Below, piece after piece: positions 1 to 6,393 of a stretch of 8,923 bases of DNA. The notes beneath the pieces were generated by a model that had not been told where the DNA came from, did not search any database, and worked only from the letters and a program-made list of their open reading frames with translations. Made by a program: the position numbers and the translations under genes. Origin of the DNA: Zeimonas sp041678445 (GTDB taxonomy: Bacteria > Pseudomonadota > Gammaproteobacteria > Burkholderiales > Burkholderiaceae_E); the NCBI GenBank assembly GCA_041678445.1, contig JBAYOD010000126.1, positions 1-8,923 on the forward strand, given 5' to 3'. Each line of letters starts with the position of its first letter. Positions within the stretch are counted from its first letter, which is position 1.

Positions 1-2
1 GC

Positions 3-1133
3 ACCTTCCTGGTGCGCTCCGGCGTGCTCACCTCCGTGCACGCCTTCGCGACCGACCCGGCCCGCGGCGTGTTCATCCTCGCCTTCCTGACGATCGTCAT
101 CGGCGGCTCGCTGACCCTGTTCGCCTGGCGCGCCCAATCGGTCGGCAACGGCAATTCGTTCAGCGCTGTGTCGCGGGAATCGATGCTGCTGGCCAACAAC
201 ATCGTGCTGGTGGTTGCGATGGCCGCGGTGCTGCTCGGCACACTGTACCCACTCATACTCGACACGCTCGACCTGGGCAAGATCTCGGTCGGCCCACCCT
301 ACTTCGACGCCGTGTTCTTTCCCCTGATGGCCCCGGCCCTGTTCCTGATCGGCGTCGGCCCGCTGGCGCGCTGGAAGTCGGCCGATGTTCCCGAACTGGC
401 GCAGCGCCTGAAGTGGGCCTTCGCGATCTCGGTCGTCGCGGCACTGCTGCTGCCGCTGACCGTCGACGGTTTCCGACCGATGACCAGCACAGGACTGATG
501 TTCGGGATCTGGATCGCGGCCAGTGTCGTCGTCAACCTCTGGCAGATGCTGCGCACGCCGGACGGCCGGCTGGCCCTGCGCCGCGCCCGGCTGTATCCGG
601 CCAGCGTCTGGGGCATGCACCTGGCCCACCTCGGCGTTGCCGCCTTCGTCATCGGCGTCACCGTCGTCAACAGCTATTCGGTCGACCGGGAACAGCGCGT
701 CGAGATCGGCCAGCTGATCGAGATCGGCGGCTACCAGCTCCGGTTCACCGGTGCACACCCGGTGGCCGGCCCCAACTACGATGCAATGCGAGGCCGTTTC
801 GAGGTGCACCGGATCGCGCAGGCGGAAGGCGAACCGCTGAAGATCCTGTCACCCGAGAAGCGGGTCTACCGCGCTTCGGGCCAGACGATGACCGAAGCGG
901 CCATCGACCGCAGCCTGCGACGCGACCTCTACCTGTCGCTGGGCGATCCGCTGGACGGCCAGGCCTGGATCGTCCGCATCCACCTCAGACCGCTGGTCAA
1001 CTGGATCTGGCTGGGCTGCGTGCTGATGGCCGGTGGCGGCTTCTTCGCAATCGCCGACCGGCGCTACCGCCGTCGCCGGCAGCATGCCGAAGCGCTCGCT
1101 GCCCGGGGACACGCCGCGGCGGCTGGCGGCTGA
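3..1133 (+). CDS. ccmF: Cytochrome c-type biogenesis protein CcmF, C-terminal part (5' end outside window)
   Basis: CcmF is the integral-membrane haem lyase of System I cytochrome c maturation; it attaches haem to apocytochrome CXXCH motifs on the periplasmic side of the inner membrane. The window opens in frame at base 3, just after where the family's tryptophan-rich WWD loop would lie, with the conserved stretch TFLVRSGVLTSVHAFA. The histidine there (codon 39-41) matches the periplasmic haem ligand known as P-His2. Near base 610 GMHLAHLGVA carries the His corresponding to TM-His2. Several hydrophobic segments follow, then a periplasmic soluble stretch (about 665-985), a last membrane helix and a basic tail ending at a TGA. 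About 376 residues are visible of a family usually near 650. ccmH follows after 25 bp, so the two are probably cotranscribed. Identification is firm; only the 5' end is missing. Confidence 0.96.
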   Translation, partial: TFLVRSGVLTSVHAFATDPARGVFILAFLTIVIGGSLTLFAWRAQSVGNGNSFSAVSRESMLLANNIVLVVAMAAVLLGTLYPLILDTLDLGKISVGPPYFDAVFFPLMAPALFLIGVGPLARWKSADVPELAQRLKWAFAISVVAALLLPLTVDGFRPMTSTGLMFGIWIAASVVVNLWQMLRTPDGRLALRRARLYPASVWGMHLAHLGVAAFVIGVTVVNSYSVDREQRVEIGQLIEIGGYQLRFTGAHPVAGPNYDAMRGRFEVHRIAQAEGEPLKILSPEKRVYRASGQTMTEAAIDRSLRRDLYLSLGDPLDGQAWIVRIHLRPLVNWIWLGCVLMAGGGFFAIADRRYRRRRQHAEALAARGHAAAAGG

Positions 1134-1158
1134 ACCCCGATCGACTGCAAAGCAGGCA

Positions 1159-1752
1159 ATGAAGAACCGGCTCACACCAACCCGCGGCCGCCTGCTGGCA
1201 GCCGCGCTGCTGGCCATCGCACTGGCGGCGGGCTCGACCGGCCCCGCCACGGCACAGGCGGCACGGCCGCGTGTCGACACCCTGCTGCAATCGTCCGAGC
1301 ACCAGGCACGCTACCAGCGCCTGGCCGAAGAGTTGCGCTGCCTGGTCTGCCAGAACCAGACCTTGGCCGACTCGAACGCCGGGCTGGCCGGCGACCTGCG
1401 CCATCTTGTCGAGACGATGATCATCGCCGGCTCGGACGACGCTGCGATCAAGCAGCATCTGGTCGATCGCTACGGCGACTTCGTGCTCTACCGCCCACCG
1501 GTGCGACAGAACACCTGGCTGCTGTGGTTCGGCCCGTTCGGGCTGCTGGCTGTGGGCGCGCTGACCTGGCTGCTGATTGCGCGCCGAAACCGGATTGTCG
1601 CGCGACCCGGCCACAGACCAGGCCTGGGGCCGGAAGGCTCGACGCCGGCGTCGAAGCCCGCGCCAGGAGCGCCTGGGAAAGCCGCCGCAGCAGTCATCCC
1701 GGCCGACCGGGACGGGTTCGAGCGAGCCCGGCGCTTGCTCGACGGCGGTTGA
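1159..1752 (+). CDS. ccmH: Cytochrome c-type biogenesis protein CcmH (CycL family)
   Basis: CcmH is a membrane-anchored periplasmic thiol oxidoreductase that keeps apocytochrome c cysteines reduced for haem ligation. The 197-residue protein has a signal-like hydrophobic segment (residues 11-25), the family motif LRCLVCQNQTLADSNAGLAG with the redox pair Cys61/Cys64, the conserved DLR...VETMI and DRYGDFVLYRPP blocks, and one membrane helix (about 118-140). A Pro/Ala-rich cytoplasmic tail follows and ends in a short charged helix (DGFERARRLL). I chose ATG 1159 because a signal peptide begins directly there and a purine-rich AGCAGG lies just upstream; the frame stays open to 1033 but that would overlap ccmF and bury the signal. 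The ccmF-ccmH spacer is 25 bp, with no ccmG between. No ccmI follows, so ccmH seems to end the operon. Confidence 0.95.
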   Translation: MKNRLTPTRGRLLAAALLAIALAAGSTGPATAQAARPRVDTLLQSSEHQARYQRLAEELRCLVCQNQTLADSNAGLAGDLRHLVETMIIAGSDDAAIKQHLVDRYGDFVLYRPPVRQNTWLLWFGPFGLLAVGALTWLLIARRNRIVARPGHRPGLGPEGSTPASKPAPGAPGKAAAAVIPADRDGFERARRLLDGG

Positions 1753-1950
1753 TCGACGGCTGCCGATCGCAAACCGGTTGTCACGAATGGCCCGGCCTGC
1801 TCCGGCCGAGCATCAGATATCAGGCTGGAGTTCCAGCTTCGGCAACTCGTGGCTGACCCCATCGGGCAGTATGAAAGAATCGCGGGACACGCGAATTCGG
1901 GGCGACGCTCGTAACGCCGCGGCATGGCGACTCATCGAAGAAAGGAAACC
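1753..1950 (+). other. Spacer between ccmH and the citE-like gene
   Basis: This 198-bp stretch holds no convincing gene. Small dyads are visible: GATCG/CGATC at 1751-1768, CGGCC/GGCCG at 1793-1808, and a perfect GCTGGA-GT-TCCAGC at 1824-1837. None is followed by a T run, so I do not call a terminator. The sequence is somewhat less GC-rich towards its 3' end, and TATGAA near 1870 could be a -10 element, but no good -35 goes with it. A strong ribosome binding site (GAAAGGAA, about 1939-1946) lies just before ATG 1951, which argues that the downstream gene starts there rather than at the in-frame ATG 1924. Confidence 0.5.
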
Positions 1951-2859
1951 ATGAAGATGGACGAAACGACCTTCAGGCCGATGCGTTCGGCGTTGTATCT
2001 GCCCGCCAGCAACCCGAGAGCCATCGAGAAATCGCGGACGCTGCCGGCGGACATCCTGATCTTCGACCTGGAGGATGCCGTAGCCCCTGATGCCAAGCCG
2101 GCCGCACGAACCAATCTGGTCCAGGCTTTCGCTCAGCCGGACAGACCCGACATCGTGCGACGTATCATCCGCATCAACGACGTGGCCTCTTCGTTCATCG
2201 ACGAGGATCTCGCCGCAGTCGCGGCATGTCGACCCGACGCCGTGCTGCTGCCCAAGGTCGGTTCGAGCTCAGATCTCGAGCGGTACGCTGAAAAGGCAGC
2301 CAGATACGGAGTGAATCCGGCGACGACCTTGTGGTGCATGATCGAAAGCGTACCGGCCCTGCTGCGCCTCGAGGAGATCGCTGCGACCGGCAGCCGGCAG
2401 ACACCTCGCCTGGAATGTCTGGTGGTCGGTACCAACGACATCGTTCGCGAGACGAGAGTGAGTCCGGCCAACCGCAGGACCTACCTGCTGCCCTGGCTGA
2501 TGAACATCGTGCTGGTCGCCAAACAATACGGCCTGGGGCTTCTCGACGGTGTCTGGAACGACTTCAGGAACCTCGAAGGTTTCGCCGAGGAAGTGTCCCA
2601 GGCAGCAGACATGGGGTTCGACGGCAAGACGCTGATCCATCCTAGCCAGATCGATCCGGCAAACCAGGCATTCGCCCCTTCTCCCGAAGAGGTCGCCGAG
2701 GCTCGAGCCATCGTCGCCGCGTTCGACGACCCCGGCAACGCCGGTCGGGGTGCCATCAACCTGAACGGCCAGATGGTCGAACTGCTGCATCTCGAAATGG
2801 CCCGCAGGGCCCTGAAGCTGAGCAGGGCGATCGAGCAGGCAGCGCAGCGGGTTCGCTAG
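1951..2859 (+). CDS. HpcH/HpaI aldolase / citrate lyase beta-subunit-like protein (CitE family)
   Basis: This 302-residue protein belongs to the CitE-like TIM-barrel superfamily, which includes citrate lyase beta subunits, L-malyl-CoA/beta-methylmalyl-CoA lyases and (3S)-malyl-CoA thioesterases. These cleave or hydrolyse 3-hydroxyacyl-CoA-type substrates with Mg2+. Signature blocks appear in order: RSALYLPASNPR (12-23), the acidic ILIFDLEDAVAP (35-46), IRIND (73-77), LLPKV (99-103), MIESVPALLRLEEI (130-143) with likely metal ligand Glu132, VVGTNDI (158-164) with likely ligand Asp163, LLDGVWND (197-204), and GFDGKTLIHPSQI near the end. Length is normal for stand-alone members. No citrate lyase alpha or gamma subunit lies nearby, so a true citrate lyase role is unlikely; malyl-CoA lyase or thioesterase activity is inferred, with the exact substrate unknown. 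ATG 1951 follows a good GAAAGGAA site. The stop overlaps that of the convergent gene. Confidence 0.9.
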   Translation: MKMDETTFRPMRSALYLPASNPRAIEKSRTLPADILIFDLEDAVAPDAKPAARTNLVQAFAQPDRPDIVRRIIRINDVASSFIDEDLAAVAACRPDAVLLPKVGSSSDLERYAEKAARYGVNPATTLWCMIESVPALLRLEEIAATGSRQTPRLECLVVGTNDIVRETRVSPANRRTYLLPWLMNIVLVAKQYGLGLLDGVWNDFRNLEGFAEEVSQAADMGFDGKTLIHPSQIDPANQAFAPSPEEVAEARAIVAAFDDPGNAGRGAINLNGQMVELLHLEMARRALKLSRAIEQAAQRVR

Positions 2860-3635
2860 CGATCCCAGACCTCATCCGGAACCGGCAGGCCAGCCAGATC
2901 CTCGGCCGTCAGCGGGCTGTCGGGCGTCACCCCCCAGGTTTCCAGCATCAGCATCAACTGGCGCGTGTGCTGGGCAGCGTGCCAGGTGGTGCGCTCGAGC
3001 ACATCGTGCATCGGGCGCTCGCCGTAGTAGGTGGGTACCGTGAAGTCGACGGCCGGATCCTGCAGGGCCTGCTGGTGCCACCAGGCGAGGATGCGGCCCT
3101 TGACTTCGGCCCCCCACCGGGCAATGTCCTCGGCATTCCAGTTCTCGGGGGGCTGGTCGTTGAAACCTTCGAACTTCAGCTCGATGCCCTGAGCCGCCTC
3201 CAGGCCCATCTCGGCCACCCGGAACACGTGAAAGGCCGTGCCGGCCGGGGTGCGATTGCGATCGCGGAAAGGCTCGCGCAGCCTGGCTTCTGGAAACTGC
3301 CTGACGAAACGCGCCGCGGCGTCGAGGACGATCTCGAGTTTTGCGACCAGTCGGGGCGGTGGCAGTGGATCCATCAACTTGGTCTTCAAGTCGAGAAACC
3401 TGATCACATCCCCGAAGGACTGGCACAGCGTGTACTTCCCGCCGAGCGCGACGACCGGGACGCTTCGCGCGCCCAACGCATGCAACTGCGCCAGGCCGTC
3501 CGGGTCGTTATGGACGTCGATCGATTCGAACGCGATACCCTGCTTGGTCAGAAACTCCTTCGTTCGCAGGCACGACGAACAACCGGGCTGCCAGAACACC
3601 TTGATGCGTGCGGGCGCCGTTGCGGGAGAACTCAT
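2856..3635 (-). CDS. Glutaredoxin-DinB fusion protein
   Basis: The 259-residue protein has two domains. Residues about 10-83 form a glutaredoxin/thioredoxin fold: IKVFWQPGCSSC with the redox pair Cys19/Cys22, then ARSVPVVALG with the expected cis-Pro (Pro60), then a third cysteine (Cys71) in KYTLCQSF. Residues about 95-235 look like a DinB/YfiT-type four-helix bundle: His136 in FHVFRVAEMG, and TWHAAQHTRQLMLMLETWG, where His219 and His223 complete a likely metal-binding triad. DinB-fold enzymes include metal-dependent thiol transferases (bacillithiol, mycothiol and some glutathione types), so a cytosolic thiol-handling role is a reasonable inference; the real reaction is unknown. ATG 3635 has GAGG eight bases upstream; the frame runs open to 4016 but would then overlap lysR. 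It is divergent from lysR and convergent with the CitE-like gene. Confidence 0.85.
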   Translation of the reverse strand: MSSPATAPARIKVFWQPGCSSCLRTKEFLTKQGIAFESIDVHNDPDGLAQLHALGARSVPVVALGGKYTLCQSFGDVIRFLDLKTKLMDPLPPPRLVAKLEIVLDAAARFVRQFPEARLREPFRDRNRTPAGTAFHVFRVAEMGLEAAQGIELKFEGFNDQPPENWNAEDIARWGAEVKGRILAWWHQQALQDPAVDFTVPTYYGERPMHDVLERTTWHAAQHTRQLMLMLETWGVTPDSPLTAEDLAGLPVPDEVWDR

Positions 3636-3810
3636 GCGATGAACCTCATGATTGTCGATTCGAAGCCCGACTCTCGCCCAACGACCACCGGCCGTAAAGC
3701 AGTGTCTGGGCATGCCGCCATCGCCATTCGCGAAGGTAGCGCGGCGGCGACCGACGCAGGCGGCTGGCACTGCTGTGCCCGCTGTGCCCGCTGCGCGGAC
3801 AGGCTCTGAC
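3636..3810. promoter_or_regulatory. Divergent spacer between grx-DinB gene and lysR
   Basis: These 175 bp should carry both divergent promoters and, by the usual LysR arrangement, the regulator's own operator. Visible elements are a perfect 8-bp dyad TTCGCGAA (3727-3734) and a 9-bp tandem repeat, GCTGTGCCC at 3772-3780 and 3781-3789 with a diverged third unit at 3790-3798. GGACAGG (3797-3803) sits seven bases before the lysR ATG and is its likely ribosome binding site. I could not pick a convincing T-N11-A LysR box or -35/-10 pair, so the regulatory call rests on position. Confidence 0.45.
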
Positions 3811-4737
3811 ATGCGACCGCTCGATCCCCTGTCGCTGAGGCTGTTCGTCAGCGTTGCGGAACGGGGCACCGTCGCCCGCGCCGCCGAACACGAGCACATC
3901 GCGGCCGCCGCCATCAGCAAGCGGATCAGCGATCTGGAAGCCATCCTGGGCACGCCACTGCTCACGCGCACCAACAAGGGCGTCGAAGTCACGGCGGCTG
4001 GCCAGGCCCTGCTCACCCTGGCGCGCCGGGCCCTGTACGAGCTCGAACAGATCCCGCTTCAGATGCGCGATTTCGAAAACGGCGTGCGCGGCCTGGTCCG
4101 GGTCTGCGCCAGCATGTCGGCAATCACGCAGTTCCTGCCGCACGACCTGCGCAGCTTCCTCGGTCGCTATCCCGACGTGAGGATCGACCTGGAGGAAGTC
4201 CGCAGCGCCGACATCCAGCGCTCGGTCGAACAGCACGCCGCCGACATCGGCATCTTCACGAGCGTCCCGCAGTCGGAGCAGTTGCTGATCCGCCCGTATC
4301 ACCGTGATCGACTGGCCGCCTGCTTTCCGCGCTCGCACCGCCTGGCCGGGCGTCAGTCGGTCCGCTTCGTCGAGTTCGCCGACGAAGACGTACTCGGCAT
4401 GCATACCGGCAGCGCCACCGCGATGCTGCTGGCCCAGGCCGCCGGCGGTCTGGAGCGCCCTTTGCGCGGGCGTTTCCGGGCGACCAGCTTCGATGCGCTG
4501 TGCATGATGGTGCACTGTGGGCTGGGCGTCGGCGTGCTCCCGGAAGCGATCGCCCGCCGCAATGCGGCCTCGCTCGAGCTTGCCGTCAGCCGTCTCGACG
4601 AACCCTGGGCGCAGCGCGACTTCCATCTCGCCCTGCGTCCGTCCGGACTGCAATCGGAAGCGGCGCGATTGCTCGCCGTGCACCTCGGGGAGTGCGCGAG
4701 CCGGGCGTCCTCGCCCTCAGGCGAGCCGGCCGCGTGA
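3811..4737 (+). CDS. LysR family transcriptional regulator
   Basis: This 308-residue protein has the classic LysR layout. An N-terminal winged HTH (about residues 6-65) reads LRLFVSVAERGTVARAAE, then AAAAISKRISDLEAILGTPLLTR and VTAAGQALL. A linker helix follows, then a periplasmic-binding-protein-like effector domain from about residue 90, starting GLVRVCASMSAITQFLPHDL, with VHCGLGVGVLPEAIA near residue 240. Length is typical. ATG 3811 is chosen because the HTH begins directly there and GGACAGG lies seven bases upstream; the frame is open back to 3652, but that extension is low-complexity and lies in the divergent spacer. By the common LysR pattern it probably controls the divergent glutaredoxin-DinB gene, and perhaps the CitE-like gene beyond; its effector is unknown. 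The last 21 bp overlap the antisense PEP-CTERM remnant. Confidence 0.93.
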   Translation: MRPLDPLSLRLFVSVAERGTVARAAEHEHIAAAAISKRISDLEAILGTPLLTRTNKGVEVTAAGQALLTLARRALYELEQIPLQMRDFENGVRGLVRVCASMSAITQFLPHDLRSFLGRYPDVRIDLEEVRSADIQRSVEQHAADIGIFTSVPQSEQLLIRPYHRDRLAACFPRSHRLAGRQSVRFVEFADEDVLGMHTGSATAMLLAQAAGGLERPLRGRFRATSFDALCMMVHCGLGVGVLPEAIARRNAASLELAVSRLDEPWAQRDFHLALRPSGLQSEAARLLAVHLGECASRASSPSGEPAA

Positions 4738-5028
4738 CCGCAGCCGCTGCATCCCGATGAGCAGACTGCCGCACAACAGCAGGCCCAATGCCCCTGGCTC
4801 GGAAACCACCGTCGTGCCGGGCTCGCCCACCGTCACCCGCATCGACACGCTGATCGGGCCGTTGGCGCCGCCAGCCGACAGGGTGAAATCGTAGATCGCC
4901 GGCTGCATGGGGTCGAAACCCGCGAACCACGGCGCAAACATGGGGTTCTGCGACGCATTGATGAAGTGCGCCGGATCCGCGTCGGCCGACGTCGCATCGG
5001 GATTGCTGGCCTGGCCAGCGCGGAGATC
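4717..5028 (-). pseudogene. C-terminal remnant of a PEP-CTERM exported protein
   Basis: The minus-strand frame encodes about 104 residues ending in TTVVSEPGALGLLLCGSLLI followed by GMQRLRSRGRLA. This is a PEP-CTERM-type sorting tail: an SEPG motif in place of the common PEPG, a hydrophobic helix, then an Arg-rich end. In exosortase systems such tails direct cell-surface or exopolysaccharide-associated proteins. Preceding residues (FINASQNP, FAPWFAGFDPMQPAIYDFTL, then a beta-rich stretch) resemble the C-terminus of a secreted PEP-CTERM protein. Upstream the frame meets a TGA at 5029-5031 and there is no signal peptide, so the N-terminal part is gone. An ATG at 4941 could start a 74-residue product, but without a signal it could not be exported. 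Its 3' end overlaps lysR by 21 bp. I treat it as a truncated gene; exosortase genes are not in the window. Confidence 0.72.
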
Positions 5029-5072
5029 TCAAGAGCCGAAGCTGGGCGCTCGAGGTTGACGGTAGAGTGCTT

Positions 5073-5100
5073 GTGCCGGGCCGGCAGGCGCCCGGAGCAC
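5073..5100. terminator. GC-rich imperfect hairpin between the PEP-CTERM remnant and the NYN gene
   Basis: The outer arms GTGC/GCAC and inner arms CGGGC/GCCCG form a roughly 9-bp stem with a small two-base bulge (GA) and an eight-base loop. It lies about 45 bp beyond the stop of the minus-strand NYN gene, so it could act as that gene's terminator. There is no T run on the minus strand after it, so the call is weak. The flanking sequence 5029-5145 has no gene. Confidence 0.3.
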
Positions 5101-5145
5101 AATTCCTTTCGCGGGGTATCGATGAGCTTTGCTTGACCGCTGGCC

Positions 5146-5814
5146 TCAGTCGTGAGGCACGCTCACCCCCAAGCCATTGACCTGAGCCCCGGTCCCAGGC
5201 ACAACGTCGTCCACGACGATATCGGAGTGCTCCCTCATCTCGTCTTTGATGCCATGCCCAAGGGTGTACAGAAACAGCTGAGCCCCCTCTCGGCGAGCAA
5301 ACTTCATCGCAGGCACGAAGTCACTGTCTCCGGTCACGAGCGCGATGATCTGAACATGACGCTTCAGGGTCAGCGCAGCAATATCCAGACCGATACGCAT
5401 ATCGACCCCCTTTTGCTGGATGACGGGTCGAAGCTGCGAGCCGGAAATCGTTGTCGACGAGCGGTCGTACTTGAGCATGTTGCGGGGGAGTCGCCAGCCA
5501 TTGTGTGCCAACTCTCCCATGCGTAGTGACACAAACGGAACACGAACGATGCCCTGATGAAGCGCTCGATTGTTGTTAGCGGCAGGCGAATTCGAAAGAT
5601 CCAACTCGTCGCCCTGCAACGGAGTCTGAAGCTTTCCCTTCATCGGCTCGGCATCGTAGAAGTAGACGCGATGGAGCCGATGAGGCTTCAAGGCGCTGTG
5701 CAATTCGAGCCAAGAGATGAATGCTTCGACCGACTGCGCGGTCAGCGGCGAGGCTCTGCTGCCGAGCTTCTTACGGATGAAGCCGCCGTCAATCAGAACG
5801 GCGTAGCTGAGCAT
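5146..5814 (-). CDS. NYN domain protein (LabA/DUF88-like, PIN-fold putative ribonuclease)
   Basis: This 222-residue protein carries the NYN fold signatures. The N-terminal strand AVLIDGGFI has acidic Asp9; LKPHRLHRVYFYDAEP (42-57) matches the second strand, typically ending in a YYD/YFYD motif; QQKGVDMRIGLDIAAL (133-148) holds Asp138 and Asp144; and IIALVTGDSDFVPAMKFARREG (156-177) holds Asp163 and Asp165. The acidic residues would bind the metal for RNA cleavage, as known for PIN/NYN nucleases; target and physiological role are unknown. The gene stands alone on its strand, with the small orphan ORF divergent. ATG 5814 has no clear Shine-Dalgarno; GAGGGAG lies too far upstream (about 40 bases). 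Codon third positions are visibly less GC-rich than in lysR or glmM, suggesting later arrival. Family call is confident, function is not. Confidence 0.85.
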   Translation of the reverse strand: MLSYAVLIDGGFIRKKLGSRASPLTAQSVEAFISWLELHSALKPHRLHRVYFYDAEPMKGKLQTPLQGDELDLSNSPAANNNRALHQGIVRVPFVSLRMGELAHNGWRLPRNMLKYDRSSTTISGSQLRPVIQQKGVDMRIGLDIAALTLKRHVQIIALVTGDSDFVPAMKFARREGAQLFLYTLGHGIKDEMREHSDIVVDDVVPGTGAQVNGLGVSVPHD

Positions 5815-5867
5815 GACTGTCAGGTTATGGAGGCGTCGGGTGGGCCGGGATTTCTCCCTCTTAGATA

Positions 5868-6101
5868 GTGGCCCACCGTCTGCCGTTCTTCTATGTGCAA
5901 TCTGATAATGCCATAGATCCGGGCCAAGTGTCAGTGACTGTGGCCCGCTTGGCCGAGGACATCCGTCTATCCTATCCCGAGACGGCGGTGGCGCTTCGGC
6001 GTCTCGTCACCAGCCGCAAGGGTCGGTTCACATGGCGTACGCCCTCAGAAGATCCGTACCTCATGCGTGACGAGATACGCCGCACCGTCGAATCGCGCTA
6101 G
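5868..6101 (+). CDS. Small hypothetical protein (77 aa), divergent from the NYN gene
   Basis: I do not recognise this product. From a GTG at 5868 it would be 77 residues, starting with hydrophobic/aromatic LPFFYVQSDN, then a helix-forming VSVTVARLAEDIRL, and ending in a charged segment (DPYLMRDEIRRTVESR). There is no signal peptide, no cysteine and no clear motif. A TAG at 5862-5864 blocks any extension upstream. No Shine-Dalgarno precedes the GTG. It could be a real small gene sharing the 53-bp divergent spacer with the NYN gene, or the tail of a gene truncated on arrival. Like the NYN gene it is less GC-biased than the flanking core genes. A 6-bp-arm hairpin follows the stop. Confidence 0.35.
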   Translation: MAHRLPFFYVQSDNAIDPGQVSVTVARLAEDIRLSYPETAVALRRLVTSRKGRFTWRTPSEDPYLMRDEIRRTVESR

Positions 6102-6108
6102 GCTGATA

Positions 6109-6128
6109 GCGCCTTTGCAATCAGGCGC
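6109..6128. repeat. Short perfect inverted repeat after the small ORF
   Basis: GCGCCT (6109-6114) and AGGCGC (6123-6128) form a perfect 6-bp stem with an eight-base loop, seven bases after the stop of the 77-residue ORF. No T tract follows on either strand, so terminator function is only a possibility. The rest of the gap up to 6166 includes a dyad CGCCG-AG-CGGCG near 6146-6157 but no gene. Confidence 0.3.
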
Positions 6129-6166
6129 AGCGGGCAAACCACCACGCCGAGCGGCGAAAAGTGACC

Positions 6167-6385
6167 CTATCCCCAGTCCCGTAGTGTCGCGCTCGGCTTG
6201 TTGATGTGCCGGGCGAACGCTTGCTGCGTCATGCTAGCTGCTTCGCGCGCCTGGAACACCAGAATCTGTTCGGGTGTCGTCACATGACCGAGCCGTGCCT
6301 TGGCTTCCCCCAGCGCCTGGCACAGGTCGGGGAGCGCCTCGCCAGCGTCGGCCTCGATCGCGCGCGCGATCTTCTCGATATTCAC
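6167..6385 (-). pseudogene. C-terminally truncated XRE-type helix-turn-helix protein of the brnTA locus
   Basis: From a GTG at 6385, eight bp after the brnA stop and preceded by GAGGCGGAG, the frame gives 72 residues: an acidic N-terminal helix (IEKIARAIEADAGEALPDL), a linker with TPEQILVFQAREAASM, and the HTH segment TQQAFARHINKPSATLRDW (53-71). It then ends at once with Gly and TAG. Family members normally continue after LRDW with EQGR and some 25-30 more residues that finish the domain. The stop lies inside the helix-turn-helix region, so the protein is probably unable to fold or bind DNA fully. Proteins of this kind often act as antitoxins or autoregulators beside toxin genes; here it forms the third cistron after brnT and brnA. 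The sequence past the stop does not look like this family. Confidence 0.65.
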
Positions 6386-6393
6386 TCTCCGCC

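Noticed and set aside
413..1162. 249-codon frame overlapping ccmF
   Set aside because: An Arg/Pro-rich shifted-frame product of GC-rich sequence inside a well-conserved gene.
1793..1837. Terminator after ccmH
   Set aside because: The dyads here have 5-6 bp stems and no following T run, so they do not meet the usual intrinsic terminator pattern.
2967..3809. 280-codon plus-strand frame opposite the glutaredoxin-DinB gene
   Set aside because: It is antisense to a protein with clear domains, and its own product shows no recognisable family pattern.
3652..3810. Longer N-terminus for the LysR protein
   Set aside because: The added residues are low-complexity and fall in the divergent spacer; the HTH begins right after ATG 3811.
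3636..4016. Longer N-terminus for the glutaredoxin-DinB protein
   Set aside because: It would run through the lysR HTH coding region in antisense; ATG 3635 has a good ribosome binding site just before the glutaredoxin domain.
5152..5526. 124-codon plus-strand frame opposite the NYN gene
   Set aside because: Antisense shadow; the NYN motifs are on the other strand.
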